Assembly: GCA_937776645.1 (NCBI GenBank)
Contig: CALMRI010000034.1
Location: 1-48,923, forward strand
DNA length: 48,923 nucleotides
Direction: 5' to 3'
Source of the DNA: an uncultured Alphaproteobacteria bacterium
Lineage (GTDB): Bacteria; Pseudomonadota; Alphaproteobacteria; Thalassobaculales; Thalassobaculaceae
Position numbers and translations under genes: made by a program. The notes below the pieces were generated by a model, which was not told where the DNA came from, did not search any database, and saw only the letters and a program-made list of their open reading frames with translations. Positions 27,971 through 38,079 of this stretch are shown here, piece by piece. Within the stretch, counting starts at the first letter, position 1. Every line of letters begins with the position of its first letter.

Positions 27971-28973
27971 TCAGCCATCCCGTTCAGCCCGCAATGGCCG
28001 GCTCAGCAAACCATCGATGGTGGCCCGCAGCTCGAGCGCCGTGGTTGAGCACCGCGTCCACGGCGTGACAGATCGGCATTTCGATGCCCAGGGCGGTGGC
28101 CCTTTGCGCCGTTGCTTCCGCCGTGTGCCGTCCCTCCACCACGCCGCCCATATGAGCGAGAATGGTTTCGACCGGCATGCCTTGGCCCAAAGCTTCTCCG
28201 AACCGGAAATTTCTGGACTGGCGGCTGCCGCAGCTCATCGTCAGGTCGCCCAATCCGGCCAGGCCCGACAAGGTTTCGGCCCGTCCGCCAAGGGCTACCG
28301 CAAGCCGGGTCGCCTCGGCTAGGCCTCGGGTGATCAGCGCGGCGCGGGTGTTTTCACCGAAGCCGAGGCCGACGGCGACGCCGCAGGCGATCGCCAGAAC
28401 ATTCTTCACTGCCCCGCCGATCTCGGCACCGATGACGTCGCTTGAGACATAGGGCCGGAAAGTCGGAGAGCCGATGGCGCGCGCGATCTCGGCGCCGAGC
28501 GCGGTGTCGGCGATGGCCAGGGTTGCCGCCGTCGGTACACCGCGTATCGCCTCGGCTGCGAAGGTCGGGCCGGAAAGGCAGCCGATAGGATGGGCCGGCA
28601 GGCTCTCCGCCGCGACCTCGGACATCGTCAGTCCGGACCCGATCTCCAATCCTTTGGCGCAGCAAATTACCGGCACCGCGGCTGTATTGATCGCCGCCAT
28701 TGTCTCCAGCATGATTCGGACCGCTTGGGCGGGAACCACCAGAAGAATCGCGTCGCTTCGGCAAATTTCGGCAAGATCGGTGCTCGCCTTGAGGCCGCGG
28801 TCCAGCGGGATATCTTTCAGATAGGCCGTGTTCTCGTGGTTCTGATTGATCGATGCGACGATCTCAGGGTTCCGGGCCCAAAGCAGGCTCTGGCGTCCGG
28901 CCTTGGCAACGAGATGACCAAGCGCCGTGCCCCAGGCGCCACCGCCGATGACGCCTATGCGTTCGATCGTCAT
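27971..28973 (-). CDS. gpsA: Glycerol-3-phosphate dehydrogenase [NAD(P)+], frameshifted in the last codons
   Basis: Makes sn-glycerol 3-phosphate from dihydroxyacetone phosphate for phospholipid synthesis. NAD(P) fold IGVIGGGAWGTALGHLVAKA; substrate region SGPTFAAEAIRGVPTA; catalytic lysine in EIGGAVKNVLAIACGV; late GDLTMSCGSRQSRNFRFG. The continuous frame stops at 27984 with an odd end (HHRWFAEPAIAG). A one-base shift around 28030-28045 gives the normal family end ELRATIDGLLSRPLRAERDG and a TGA at 27971. ATG 28973 lies 13 bases after tsaD. Confidence 0.9.
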
Positions 28974-28986
28974 GCCCCGCGGCCCC

Positions 28987-30060
28987 TCAAGCCTTGGCCC
29001 TGGCGCCAACCGCCTTCGGGGCGGCAGGGTCAAGCGGCCAGCGTGGGCGCGGAGCGAAGTCGAGGCCATCGATGGCGCCGATACGAAATCGCTCGACACC
29101 GGCCCAGGCGATCATTGCCGCGTTGTCGGTGCAGAGCGCCGGTGGCGGGACCACGAAAGGCATGCCACGCGATTCAGCCAGCTTGCCCAGCGCCGCACGC
29201 AGGGTCTGGTTCGCGGCGACCCCGCCTGCCGCCACGAAAGGCCGGCCCGCGCCATGGGCGCCTTCGAACAGAGTGATCGCGTTGGCGCACCGGTTGGTCA
29301 GGCTGCCGGCGACGGCGTTTTGGAACGCAGCGGCGAGATCGGCGACATCTGTCGGGCTCATTGGCTCGACGCTTGCCACTTTGTGCCGGACGGCGGTCTT
29401 GAGGCCGGAAAACGAGAAATCACACCCGGGTCTGCCAACCATGGGCCTTGGCAGAGTGAAGCGCGACGGGTCTCCCTCCATAGCGGCTTTTTCCAAAGCT
29501 GGGCCGCCGGGATAACCGAGACCGAGGAGTTTCGCCGTCTTGTCGAAGGCCTCGCCCACGGCATCGTCAATGGTCGTGCCAAGGCGCTGGTACTGACCAA
29601 CCCCCTCGACCGACAGCAGCTGGCAGTGGCCGCCGGACACCAGCAAAAGCAGGAACGGAAACCCGATTCCATCGGTGAGCCGTGCGGTCAAGGCATGGCC
29701 TTCCAGGTGGTTCACCGCGATGAACGGCAGGTTCATCGCCAGCGCAATGCTTTTTGCCATAGTGGTGCCGACCAGCACGCCGCCGATCAGACCTGGTCCT
29801 CCGGTGGCGGCGATCGCATCCAGGTCTGCGTAGCTCAGATCGGCCTCGCGCATCGCCCGGGCAACAATGCCGTCGAGGTATTGGACATGCGCCCGCGCCG
29901 CCACCTCGGGTACGACGCCGCCAAAGGGCCGGTGCTCGTCCAGTTGCGAAAACACCACATTGGAACGGATGTTCCGGGAACCGTCGACCACGGCCGCGGC
30001 GGTCTCGTCGCAACTCGACTCGATGCCGAGGACGATTGGTTTGGGCGTCCTGTCGATCAT
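28987..30060 (-). CDS. tsaD: tRNA N6-adenosine threonylcarbamoyltransferase TsaD
   Basis: 357 residues. Transfers the threonylcarbamoyl group to A37 of ANN-decoding tRNAs. Signatures: [17 protein letters not shown], the metal histidines in [14 protein letters not shown], the ATP-binding [37 protein letters not shown] and the late [12 protein letters not shown]. Divergent from hemC with 51 bases between the starts, and cotranscribed with gpsA. A very long plus-strand frame through this gene is antisense noise. Confidence 0.97.
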   Translation of the reverse strand: MIDRTPKPIVLGIESSCDETAAAVVDGSRNIRSNVVFSQLDEHRPFGGVVPEVAARAHVQYLDGIVARAMREADLSYADLDAIAATGGPGLIGGVLVGTTMAKSIALAMNLPFIAVNHLEGHALTARLTDGIGFPFLLLLVSGGHCQLLSVEGVGQYQRLGTTIDDAVGEAFDKTAKLLGLGYPGGPALEKAAMEGDPSRFTLPRPMVGRPGCDFSFSGLKTAVRHKVASVEPMSPTDVADLAAAFQNAVAGSLTNRCANAITLFEGAHGAGRPFVAAGGVAANQTLRAALGKLAESRGMPFVVPPPALCTDNAAMIAWAGVERFRIGAIDGLDFAPRPRWPLDPAAPKAVGARAKA

Positions 30061-30111
30061 GGCTGCATTCGCCCTTTCCTTGCCCTCTGGCCCGGTCTAC
30101 ACAGGCGGACC

Positions 30112-31070
30112 ATGGATGACCAGAGCAAAGCGACGGCATTGATCCGCATCGGAACACGCGGGTCTAAGTTGGCCTTGGCGCAGGCGACGGAATTGTGTGC
30201 GCGATTGGCCGCTGCCCATGAGGAACTCAGCGCCGAGGGAGCGGTCGAGGTGGTGGTGATCACCACGACGGGCGATGCGGTGCGTGACCGGCCGCTTGCC
30301 GAAATCGGCGGCAAGGGTCTGTTCATGAAGGAAATCGAGGAGGCCTTGGTCGCCGGTCGGGTCGACTTGGCGCTGCATTCCATGAAGGACGTGGAAACCT
30401 TCCTCACGCCGGGTACCGATATCCCGTGCATCCTGGCGCGCGAAGACCCGCGCGACGCCTTTCTCTCAAACCTGGCGGACCACATCGACAGCTTGCCCGA
30501 GGGCGCGGTGGTTGGCACGTCCTCGGTGCGGCGTGCTGCCCTGGTTAAGAACCGGCGACCGGATTTGCGGACCGTGATGTATCGCGGCAACGTGGACACG
30601 CGCTTGGCCAAGCTTGAGGCCGGCGAGGTTGACGCCACGCTATTGGCGATTGCCGGATTGAACCGGCTCGGCCTTGGCGATCGGGCGACCCGTGTCCTGG
30701 AGGTTGAGGAAATGCCGCCGGCGGTGGCGCAAGGCGCGATTGGCGCGCAAATCCGAATTTCGGAGACGAGCGGCTGATCTAAGACTGCGGGACTGGCTCG
30801 TCGCGGTGAACCACGTTGACAGTCAGATCCAGGTGACTGCGGAGCGCGCCATGCTTGCGACGTTGGATGGTTCCTGCCGGACGCCGATCGCCGGCCATAC
30901 CGATTTGGATGGCGCCGGTGGACTGACATTGACCGGCTATGTCATTTCGGAAGATGGCGCCCGACTTCACAAGGTCCAAGCAAAGCGGTTTGGCGAGCGC
31001 TCCGGAGGCCCTTGGCCGCGCGGTTGGTGAACGTCTATTGGCGTTCACCGGCGCGGATCTGGCCCGGTAG
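30112..31070 (+). CDS. hemC: Porphobilinogen deaminase (hydroxymethylbilane synthase), two frameshifts
   Basis: Joins four porphobilinogens into hydroxymethylbilane. ATG 30112; GTRGSKLALAQA, then TTTGDAVRDRPLAEIGGKGL, ALHSMKDVETFLTPG, and GTSSVRRAALVKNRRPDL are intact. The first frame ends at 30777. The second continues RDWLVAVNHVDSQIQVTAER and holds the dipyrromethane cysteine in LDGSCRTPIAGH. A third shift near 30985-30995 gives ASAPEALGRAVGERLLAF, ending TAG at 31068-31070. Thus shifts lie near 30765-30775 and 30985-30995. The gene is essential in a haem-making bacterium, so sequence errors are more likely than decay. Confidence 0.9.
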
Positions 31071-31073
31071 GGG

Positions 31074-31778
31074 ATGCGGCTTCTCCTGACACGGCCACGC
31101 GGTGAGTCTGAGAGACTCGCAAAAGAGCTGTCGGCGCGGGATGTCGACTGCCTGATCGCGCCACTCATGGAGATCGTGCCGATGGCGCTCCAATTATCGG
31201 CGGAGACCGGGTATCAGGCGGTTATATTGACCAGCGGTAATGCCGTCGAAGCGCTGGTGAGCTCAGGTCTGGATCCGGCGACGCCGATCTTCTGTGTGGG
31301 CGATGCGACGGCGCGGCGGCTTGCCAGCACCGATTTTAGTGATGTCCGGTCCGCCAGCGGTGACGCCGAGGATCTGGTCGCCTTGATTTGCCGGGATTTG
31401 GTGGCCGGACAGGATGCGATCTTGCATCTTTCCGGGACCATGATCGCCATCGATATAGGCTCGTCTTTGAACGACGCCGGTTTTCAGGTCGATCGAAGGG
31501 TGGTCTACCGGGCCCAGCCGATAAATGCTTTTACCGAGACTACTGTTAAAGCGCTCGGTACAGGATCGGTGGATGGTGTTTTGCTTTATTCGCCCCAGTC
31601 AGCGCGGCTTCTGGTCGAGCGGTTGAGACATGCGGCGCTAGAGGCGGTTACGGCGGAGATGACCGCCTATTGTATCAGTCGGTCGGTGGCTGATGCCGCC
31701 GGGGCGCTGACGTGGCGAAAAGTAGCGGTGGCGTCGCGCCCCAATCAGCTTGATCTCTTGGCGCTTCTCCCCAATTGA
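31074..31778 (+). CDS. hemD: Uroporphyrinogen-III synthase
   Basis: 234 residues. Closes hydroxymethylbilane to uroporphyrinogen III with inversion of ring D. The fold is diverged as usual for HemD; recognisable parts are LLLTRPRGESERLAKEL at the start, VILTSGNAVEALVSSGLDP, FCVGDATARRLAS and VLLYSPQSARLLVERLR. Starts 3 bases after the hemC stop, so tightly coupled. No frameshift. Confidence 0.9.
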   Translation: MRLLLTRPRGESERLAKELSARDVDCLIAPLMEIVPMALQLSAETGYQAVILTSGNAVEALVSSGLDPATPIFCVGDATARRLASTDFSDVRSASGDAEDLVALICRDLVAGQDAILHLSGTMIAIDIGSSLNDAGFQVDRRVVYRAQPINAFTETTVKALGTGSVDGVLLYSPQSARLLVERLRHAALEAVTAEMTAYCISRSVADAAGALTWRKVAVASRPNQLDLLALLPN

Positions 31779-31838
31779 TGACACAAGCTAGCGGTATCCT
31801 GTTATTCTCAGGCATAAAACACTAGCAGCGAGAAAATC

Positions 31839-33286
31839 ATGTCGGCGAGCGACGAGGTTAAATCGGACGCCCAGGCTAAACCGGTCGACGAAGCGGAAGC
31901 GGTCGGGACGCCGGTGCTTGATCACGAGCCCGCCGCATCGGTCGAAACGTCGCCTTTCATGCGCAAATTACGGCTCTACGGGATCCTATTGGCGGTTGTT
32001 TTGGTTGCGCTGCTGGCCGGTGCCGCTACCTATCCCTATTGGCGGACCGAAGTGGAGACGGCTTTGGCTCGGGTCGGGCTGGACCTTGGGGCATTGGAAG
32101 CACGCTTGGAAGTGCCGGGATGGGTGATCACCCACGGGCGCGAGGCGTCCGCTGTACCCGCCGTCAAAGCCGGCGATACGACGGCAACATCGGTGCCGCT
32201 CAAGCCGGCTTCCAAGCGCCCACCGGCCGCGCAGCCGGATGCCGCGCCGACACCGGTTGCAGCACCTAACCCTGCAAAACCCACTCCAATGCCAGCGGTG
32301 GTGGCTTGGAGCGTTGCGACCGAGGCGTTGGCCGACCGACTTGCGGAAGTCGAAGCCCGGCTGTTGGCAATTGAGGGGCGGCTGCAGGCACTCGATCCGC
32401 CCGCCGTCGATGGCCGCTCCGCCTCGACCAATGACGCCTCTACATCATCGGTTCCGTCGGACCTTGCAGAACAGCTCGGTGCAATTGCTGGCCGGCTGGC
32501 CAACGTCGAGGCGCGGCAAGATCAAAGCGCTGCGCCGAATAACGTTGCGGTGCCCGTGACGGATGGCTCGGCGCTGATCGGAACGGTTATTCGTCTGGCC
32601 GAGCGCGTGGCGGCGATGGAGAACCGAGCCACGGTCGCGCCAGACGACCTCGCGGCATTGCGTGAGAACTCGACATCACTTGCCTCCCGGATCGCCGGAC
32701 TGGACGCGCAGATCAAACAGCTTGGGGCGGCCTTGGATGAGGATACGCCGGCTCGGGACCGGGCGGCGCTGGTGTTGTTGAGCGTCAGCCAGCTCGCGGT
32801 CGCCACGTCAGGACCGCGGCCTTATTTGACGCAATTCGATGCCTTGCGGTCGGTCAGCCGTCGGCGAAGCGCGCTTGGCGAAACCTTTGGAGCGGCTGGC
32901 GGCGCATGCGGCGACGGGGGTGTTGACCCTGGCGTTACTGCGCGTTGAATTCTCGGAAACCTCGAAGGCGGTAATCAGAAGCCGCGATGTTGGATCACCA
33001 GAAGGGGTTCTTGGGCAGGCATTGTCCCGGGTTGCCTCGTTGGTCACCATCCGCAAGGTCGATAGCTTGGGGACGGGAACCGTGGATGGGACGCTTGCCG
33101 CCACCGACGCGGCGCTAGGCTTGGGAGATCTTGCCAGTGCCGTGGCGATATTGGAGGCGCTGGACGGCGCGCCAGGCGAGGCGGTCGCGGGCTGGCTGTC
33201 CAACGCTCGAGCTCGGCTTGGAGGTTGATGGCGCGCTTCTGGATCTGCAGGCAGCGGCGCTTAGCGCGCTCGCCGTGGCGGGGTGA
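31839..33286 (+). CDS. Mitofilin (Mic60)-like inner-membrane protein, two frameshifts
   Basis: N-terminal cytoplasmic stretch, one membrane segment (LYGILLAVVLVALLAGAATY), an Ala/Pro linker and coiled-coil (LADRLAEVEARLLAIEGRLQ), then the C-terminal mitofilin domain. That domain is split: frame one ends at 32948, frame two gives LAAHAATGVLTLALLRVEFS and VKVDSLGTGTVDG-like sequence (IRKVDSLGTGTVDGTLAATD) up to 33228, and frame three completes GALLDLQAAALSALAVAG, stopping at 33286. Shifts lie near 32840-32880 and 33215-33225. Alphaproteobacterial Mic60 homologues shape intracytoplasmic or periplasm-facing membranes and are conserved beside hemC-hemD-hemY. Confidence 0.85.
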
Positions 33287-33292
33287 CCGGCA

Positions 33293-34719
33293 ATGCGGCG
33301 CGCGGTCTTCTATTTCGTTCAAGTTGCGATCCTGGCTCGCCTTGGCGGTATGGCTTAGCGACCATCCGGGTAAGGTTGAGATCGACTGGCTCGGCTACCG
33401 GATCGAAACCTATTTCGGGGTTCTCCTGGTGCTGGTGGTGATCATGGTGGTCAGTGGTCACCGTGCTCTACCGGCTTTGGCGTGGTGTGCTTGGAGCGCC
33501 GGAGGATTTCCTCAGCCGTCGCCAATACAAACGGCGCGAAGATGGGTATCGGGCGCTGGCGCTGGGAATGGCCGCTGCGGCCGGCGGTGACCGGGAAGAA
33601 TCAAAGCGCCTGGCCCGGCGCGCCGATGCCCTGCTACAGGATCCTGATCTCACGCGGTTGCTGTCCGCTCAGGCGGCGGCGCTGAATGGTGACGAGGCGG
33701 CGGCGCGGCGCTATTTCGACGCGTTGATCGAGAATGATGAAACCGCTTTTCTTGGCCTCACCGGGCTGATGCGTCAGGCAATGGCTGACGGCGATGATGC
33801 TCGCACCCTGGCCTTGGCCAAGCGGGCGCATAAGATCCGCTCGGACTCTGTCTTTGTCGTCGATACGATTTTCGACCTGCACACCCGCCGGGCCGAATGG
33901 CCGGAGGCTCAGGCGATCCTGTTCGACGCGGTGCGTCGGCGGGTCAAGACCGAGGTTGAGGCGGTGGGGCAGCGCACCACGATCTTCACCGCCCGCGCTA
34001 TCGAAGCCGAAGGAGCGGGCGGTTTCCCCGAAGCCGCCGAGTTTGCGGCAAAAGCCTTGTCGAGCACTGCTGATTTCGTTCCTGCCGCGGTGCTGAGTGC
34101 CAGAACCCTGGAACGCGCCGGCAAGGCGCGCCGGGCGACCCGGTTATTGGAAGACCTGTGGCGCCGTAACCCGCACCCTGAGTTGATTGCCGCCTATCTG
34201 AGCCTCTGGCCACTTCAGACGCCACTGGAGCGGGTAAAGCGGGTTCAGCACCTGACCAGCGCGAACCCGTCAGCGGCGGAAAGCTGTGTGGCGGTGGCTG
34301 CGGCGGCATTGGACGCGAAACTCTGGGGCGAGGCGCGGCGCCATTTGGCCGCGTTGGACGATGGCGAAATCAATGTTCGGGTTTGCCGCCTGATGGCCAG
34401 GCTCGAACAGGAGGAGCGCGGCGATAGCGCCGCCGCGCGCGAGTGGTTGGAGCGCGCCAATTCGGCACCACAGGACCGAACATGGACGTGCGAATCTTGT
34501 GGGGCGGTCGCGCCGGAATGGTCAGCTTTATGCGGCAATTGCAGCGCATTCGACACCATCTCCTGGAAACAACCGCCCCGGGTTTCGTTCCTGCCGCTTC
34601 TACCGGCGAAGGGGGCGGTGCTGACGGAAGACGATGGTGAGGGCCAAGGCGAGAGCGATGATCCGGGGAAGGAACCCGGCGAGCGACCGTCATCGCCGCT
34701 GGAGCAGCATCCTTCATAG
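33293..34719 (+). CDS. hemY: HemY-like TPR membrane protein, two frameshifts
   Basis: The start is ATG 33293, 6 bases after the mitofilin stop: MRRAVFYFVQVAIL, then in the next frame LALAVWLSDHPGKVEIDWLG and FGVLLVLVVIMVV, and after a second shift VTVLYRLWRGVLGAPEDFLS onward to 34719. So shifts lie near 33335-33345 and 33450-33460. Two membrane helices are followed by TPR-like helical repeats and a C-terminal four-cysteine zinc-ribbon (CESCGAVAPEWSALCGNC). HemY of this family is linked to protoporphyrin synthesis but is not the oxidase of Gram-positives; its role is unproven. Probably one operon with hemC-hemD-mitofilin. Confidence 0.86.
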
Positions 34720-34778
34720 ACGATCAGGCATCGGCGTTCTCTTGATGACTCATTTAAATTAATTGACATATGTTTTGG

Positions 34779-34803
34779 GTGACGCGCTGAACATGCGCGT
34801 CAC
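34779..34803. repeat. Perfect 9-bp inverted repeat between convergent hemY and pntB
   Basis: GTGACGCGC at 34779-34787 and its exact complement at 34795-34803 with a 7-base loop. It lies between convergent genes, so it may terminate transcription in both directions, although no T-tract follows on either strand. A protein-binding palindrome is the alternative. The rest of the 34720-34985 gap shows no gene I can defend. Confidence 0.55.
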
Positions 34804-34985
34804 GCCCGTGCCAGACGGGTAGGCATCCAGAAAGGAGGTTGGAGAATGTCGAACATCTGTTCCGGCCGGGAGCCCAGGATGCTGGCGTCTTAAGGGCGAT
34901 ATAACAATCAAACGGTGGTGCTGGAGATCGCGTAATCGGTTGCAAATAGTCACCCGCGTTCATAGCCCATCCGGGTGGAACGCCG

Positions 34986-36377
34986 CTATTTAAGTGCCTT
35001 GACCACTTCCTCGCACATCTTTTTGGCATCTGAAAACAGCATCATCGTGTTGTCCCGGAAGAACAATTCGTTGTCGACACCGGCATAACCCGACGCCATC
35101 GAGCGTTTGATGAAAAGCACCGTCCTGGCGTTCTCGACATCCAGAATCGGCATGCCGTAGATCGGGCTCGTCGGGTCGGTCTTGGCGGCGGGATTAGTGA
35201 CGTCATTGGCGCCGATCACGAAGGCGACGTCGGTTTGGTTGAAATCCCGATTGATCTCATCCAGTTCCAGAACCTGCTCGTAGGGGACGTTCGCTTCGGC
35301 CAGCAACACGTTCATATGGCCGGGCATGCGTCCGGCGACCGGATGGATCGCATAGCGCACGGTGACACCGCGAGATTTCAGGATGTCGCACATTTCCCGC
35401 AACGCATGCTGAGCCTGGGCGACGGCCATGCCGTAGCCAGGCACGATGATGACCGATGCTGCGTTCTCCATGATGAACGCAGCATCCTCGGCGCTACCGG
35501 TTTTGATCGACTTGTCGCCTTGGGTTCGGGGCGCGCCGCCGGCGCTCTCGCCGCCAAAGCCCCCGAGAATGACGCTGAAGAACGAGCGGTTCATGCCCTT
35601 ACACATGATGTATGACAGGATCGCGCCGGAAGAACCGACCAAGGCCCCGGTCACGATCAGCAGGCTGTTACCCAGCGTGAAGCCGATGCCGCAGGCCGCC
35701 CAGCCGGAATAGGAATTCAGCATCGAGATGACGACCGGCATGTCGGCGCCGCCGATCGGCAGGATGATCAGCACCCCAATCAGTAGCGAAAGCACCAAGA
35801 TCGCCCAGAAGCCGATTTCTGTTTGATCACGCACGACCCAGACCATCAAACCGACAAGGCCGACGCCGAGGAGCGCGTTGAGCGGGTGCTGCCCCTTGAA
35901 GACCAGTGGCGAGCCGGTGATCAATCCCTGCAGCTTGCCAAAAGCGATGATCGAGCCGGTGAAGGTAACCGCGCCGATCGCCAAGCCTAAAGCCATTTCG
36001 ATCAGGCTGGAGGTGTGGATCGCCAGAAACTCTCCGATCCCATAGGCTTCTGGCCGATAGTAGGCGGCAGCGGCGACAAAGCAGGCAGCAAGGCCGACCA
36101 GGCTATGGAAGGCCGCGACCAGTTGCGGCAGCGCTGTCATCTCGATCTTCCAGGCGATGAAACTGCCGATCGCGCCGCCGATTACGATGCCGGCGATGAT
36201 CACCTCGTAGCTCAACACGCTGGGCAGGGCCAGGGTGGTGCCGATGGCGACGACCATGCCGGCGATGCCGAAAACATTACCCTGGCGTGAGGTTTCTGGG
36301 GAACTCAGACCCCTGAGCGCCATGATGAAGCAAACGCTGGAGACTAGGTAGAGGATGGAGGAGATATTCTCGGTCAT
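34986..36377 (-). CDS. pntB: NAD(P) transhydrogenase subunit beta
   Basis: 463 residues. Membrane domain II in the N-terminal half with repeated helices, and the NADP(H)-binding domain III at the end (IIVPGYGMAVAQAQHALREM, HPVAGRMPGHMNVLLAEAN, VFIGAND-like FVIGANDVTNPAAKTDP). The proton-translocating enzyme reduces NADP+ with NADH using the proton gradient. Third gene of pntAA-pntAB-pntB, 16 bases after pntAB. Confidence 0.97.
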   Translation of the reverse strand: MTENISSILYLVSSVCFIMALRGLSSPETSRQGNVFGIAGMVVAIGTTLALPSVLSYEVIIAGIVIGGAIGSFIAWKIEMTALPQLVAAFHSLVGLAACFVAAAAYYRPEAYGIGEFLAIHTSSLIEMALGLAIGAVTFTGSIIAFGKLQGLITGSPLVFKGQHPLNALLGVGLVGLMVWVVRDQTEIGFWAILVLSLLIGVLIILPIGGADMPVVISMLNSYSGWAACGIGFTLGNSLLIVTGALVGSSGAILSYIMCKGMNRSFFSVILGGFGGESAGGAPRTQGDKSIKTGSAEDAAFIMENAASVIIVPGYGMAVAQAQHALREMCDILKSRGVTVRYAIHPVAGRMPGHMNVLLAEANVPYEQVLELDEINRDFNQTDVAFVIGANDVTNPAAKTDPTSPIYGMPILDVENARTVLFIKRSMASGYAGVDNELFFRDNTMMLFSDAKKMCEEVVKALK

Positions 36378-36393
36378 TAGATCTGGTCCAGCC

Positions 36394-36813
36394 TCAGCGT
36401 TTCTTCTTGAACATCGAGAGCATGCGTTGGGTAACTATAAAGCCGCCGAAGATGTTCACCGACGCCAAGACCACCGCGCAAAATCCCATGATCTGCGAGA
36501 AATTTGTTTCAGCCGGCCCCGCCGCGATCAAGGCGCCGACAATGATTACCGAGGAAATAGCGTTGGTGACGCTCATCAGGGGTGAATGCAGCGCCGGGGT
36601 TACCCGCCAGACCACGTAGTAGCCGACGAAACAGGCCAGGACTAGAACCGTCAGACCGAAAATGAAGGGGTCAACGCCAGCTGACTGGGTAATGTCGCTG
36701 CTGCCGGTCGCGGATTGGGCGGCTTTCTGGGCTACGCGAACTGATTCACCAGCCAACCGCTCGGCTTCCGTCGCCAGTTGTTTGGCGTGGTCCAGCAACT
36801 GTTCGGCGTTCAT
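36394..36813 (-). CDS. pntAB: NAD(P) transhydrogenase subunit alpha part 2 (membrane subunit)
   Basis: 139 residues. A helical, Ala/Glu-rich N-terminal extension of about 45 residues precedes the membrane part: [20 protein letters not shown], then [20 protein letters not shown], then [19 protein letters not shown], ending MLSMFKKKR. The three-gene layout is typical of alphaproteobacteria; in enterobacteria this part is fused to PntA. It lies 21 bases after pntAA. Confidence 0.95.
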   Translation of the reverse strand: MNAEQLLDHAKQLATEAERLAGESVRVAQKAAQSATGSSDITQSAGVDPFIFGLTVLVLACFVGYYVVWRVTPALHSPLMSVTNAISSVIIVGALIAAGPAETNFSQIMGFCAVVLASVNIFGGFIVTQRMLSMFKKKR

Positions 36814-36834
36814 CGTATTTTCGCTCCACTCTGG

Positions 36835-38079
36835 CTAACCGGCAGCCTCTTCGGCTGCTGCCGTGATCCGGGACGGTTTCTTCGGGCTTGCCGCCCGTTT
36901 AGGCTTCGCCACGTCAATAGCAATTGCCTGGACTGCGGGGTGCACCACGACCCCGCCTCCTGTCACCCGCGACCCTTTGACGATCTCGTCCTCGAGATCG
37001 ATCGACAACTCGGCGGTGTCACCATCGATAAGCGGCGCCGCAAAGTTCAGTAAGTTTTTGGCGTAAAGTGCCGAGGAGTCGATCGCCACCCGGCTTGCCA
37101 TGTTGGCGTAACCGATGATCGTTACATCGTGTTTGACCACGACCTTGCCTATTTTTGAGAGCGGGCAGTTGCCCCCATGCTCGACCGCGAGGTCGACGAT
37201 GACCGAACCCGGCTTCATCGTCTTTACCATAGCCTCGCAGACGAGTATCGGAGCCGGTCGGCCGGGAATCAGCGCCGTGCAGATAACTATATCCTGTTTG
37301 GCAATGGTCGTGGCGATCAGATCAGCTTGCTTGTCCTTGTAGGCTTGGCTCATTTCCTTGGCATAGCCGCCAGCGGTTTCGGCTTGCTTGAACTCCTCGT
37401 CCTCGACCGCGACGAAAGTGGCGCCGAGACTTTCAACCTGCTCCTTGGAGGCCGGGCGTACGTCAGTGGCGGCGACTACGGCGCCCAAGCGGCGTGCGGT
37501 GGCGATCGCCTGCAGACCGGCCACGCCCGCACCCATGATCAGGCATTTGGCCGGCGGCACGGTGCCGGCGGCCGTCATCATCATCGGAAACGCCCGCCCG
37601 AAGACGGCTCCGGCCTCGATCACTGCTTTGTACCCGGCCAGATTGGACTGCGAGGATAGCACGTCCATGGATTGGGCGCGGCTGATTCTTGGCACCAGTT
37701 CCATCGCGAAACAGGTAATGCCTCGCGCGGCGATGGTGTCGAATAAGGCCCGGTCCCGATAAGGTTCCATGAGGCAGATGAGCGTCGCGCCGTCTTTCAT
37801 CATCGCGACTTCATCGGCCTCGCCCGGCACTAGCGCGCCAGGGCCGACTGGTTTTTGCACCTTCAAGACGAAGTCGGCGTTGCCTAGCGCTTCTGCCGCG
37901 GTCTTAACCACCGTGGCCCCCGCCGCCGTATAACTGGCGTTGGTGATCGCCGCTGTAAGGCCTGCGCCGCCTTCGACAACGACATCCAAACCCATGGCGA
38001 CGAATTTCTTGATCGTGTCAGGAGAGGCCGCGACCCGGTTTTCGTAGGGTCGTCGCTCTCTGACAATGCCGATTTTCAT
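36835..38079 (-). CDS. pntAA: NAD(P) transhydrogenase subunit alpha part 1 (NAD-binding)
   Basis: 414 residues. Domain I of transhydrogenase: MKIGIVRERRPYENRVAAS, the RQD-type loop region QSNLAGYKAVIEAG, and the dinucleotide fold CLIMGAGVAGLQAIATARRL. VDLAVEHGGNCPLSKIG and VTIIGYANMASRVAIDSSAL follow the family. A lysine/alanine-rich tail (KPKRAASPKKPSRITAAAEE) extends the end. ATG 38079 follows GGGAGTGTC; the longer frame to 38166 looks non-coding. First gene of the pnt operon. Confidence 0.96.
   Translation of the reverse strand: MKIGIVRERRPYENRVAASPDTIKKFVAMGLDVVVEGGAGLTAAITNASYTAAGATVVKTAAEALGNADFVLKVQKPVGPGALVPGEADEVAMMKDGATLICLMEPYRDRALFDTIAARGITCFAMELVPRISRAQSMDVLSSQSNLAGYKAVIEAGAVFGRAFPMMMTAAGTVPPAKCLIMGAGVAGLQAIATARRLGAVVAATDVRPASKEQVESLGATFVAVEDEEFKQAETAGGYAKEMSQAYKDKQADLIATTIAKQDIVICTALIPGRPAPILVCEAMVKTMKPGSVIVDLAVEHGGNCPLSKIGKVVVKHDVTIIGYANMASRVAIDSSALYAKNLLNFAAPLIDGDTAELSIDLEDEIVKGSRVTGGGVVVHPAVQAIAIDVAKPKRAASPKKPSRITAAAEEAAG

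Noticed and set aside
28927..30111. 395-codon extension upstream of hemC
   Set aside because: Antisense to gpsA and tsaD; the real hemC start is the ATG at 30112, where family similarity begins.
34847..34894. 15-codon ORF after a strong AAAGGAGG site
   Set aside because: No downstream gene on that strand for a leader peptide to control and no similarity; probably chance.
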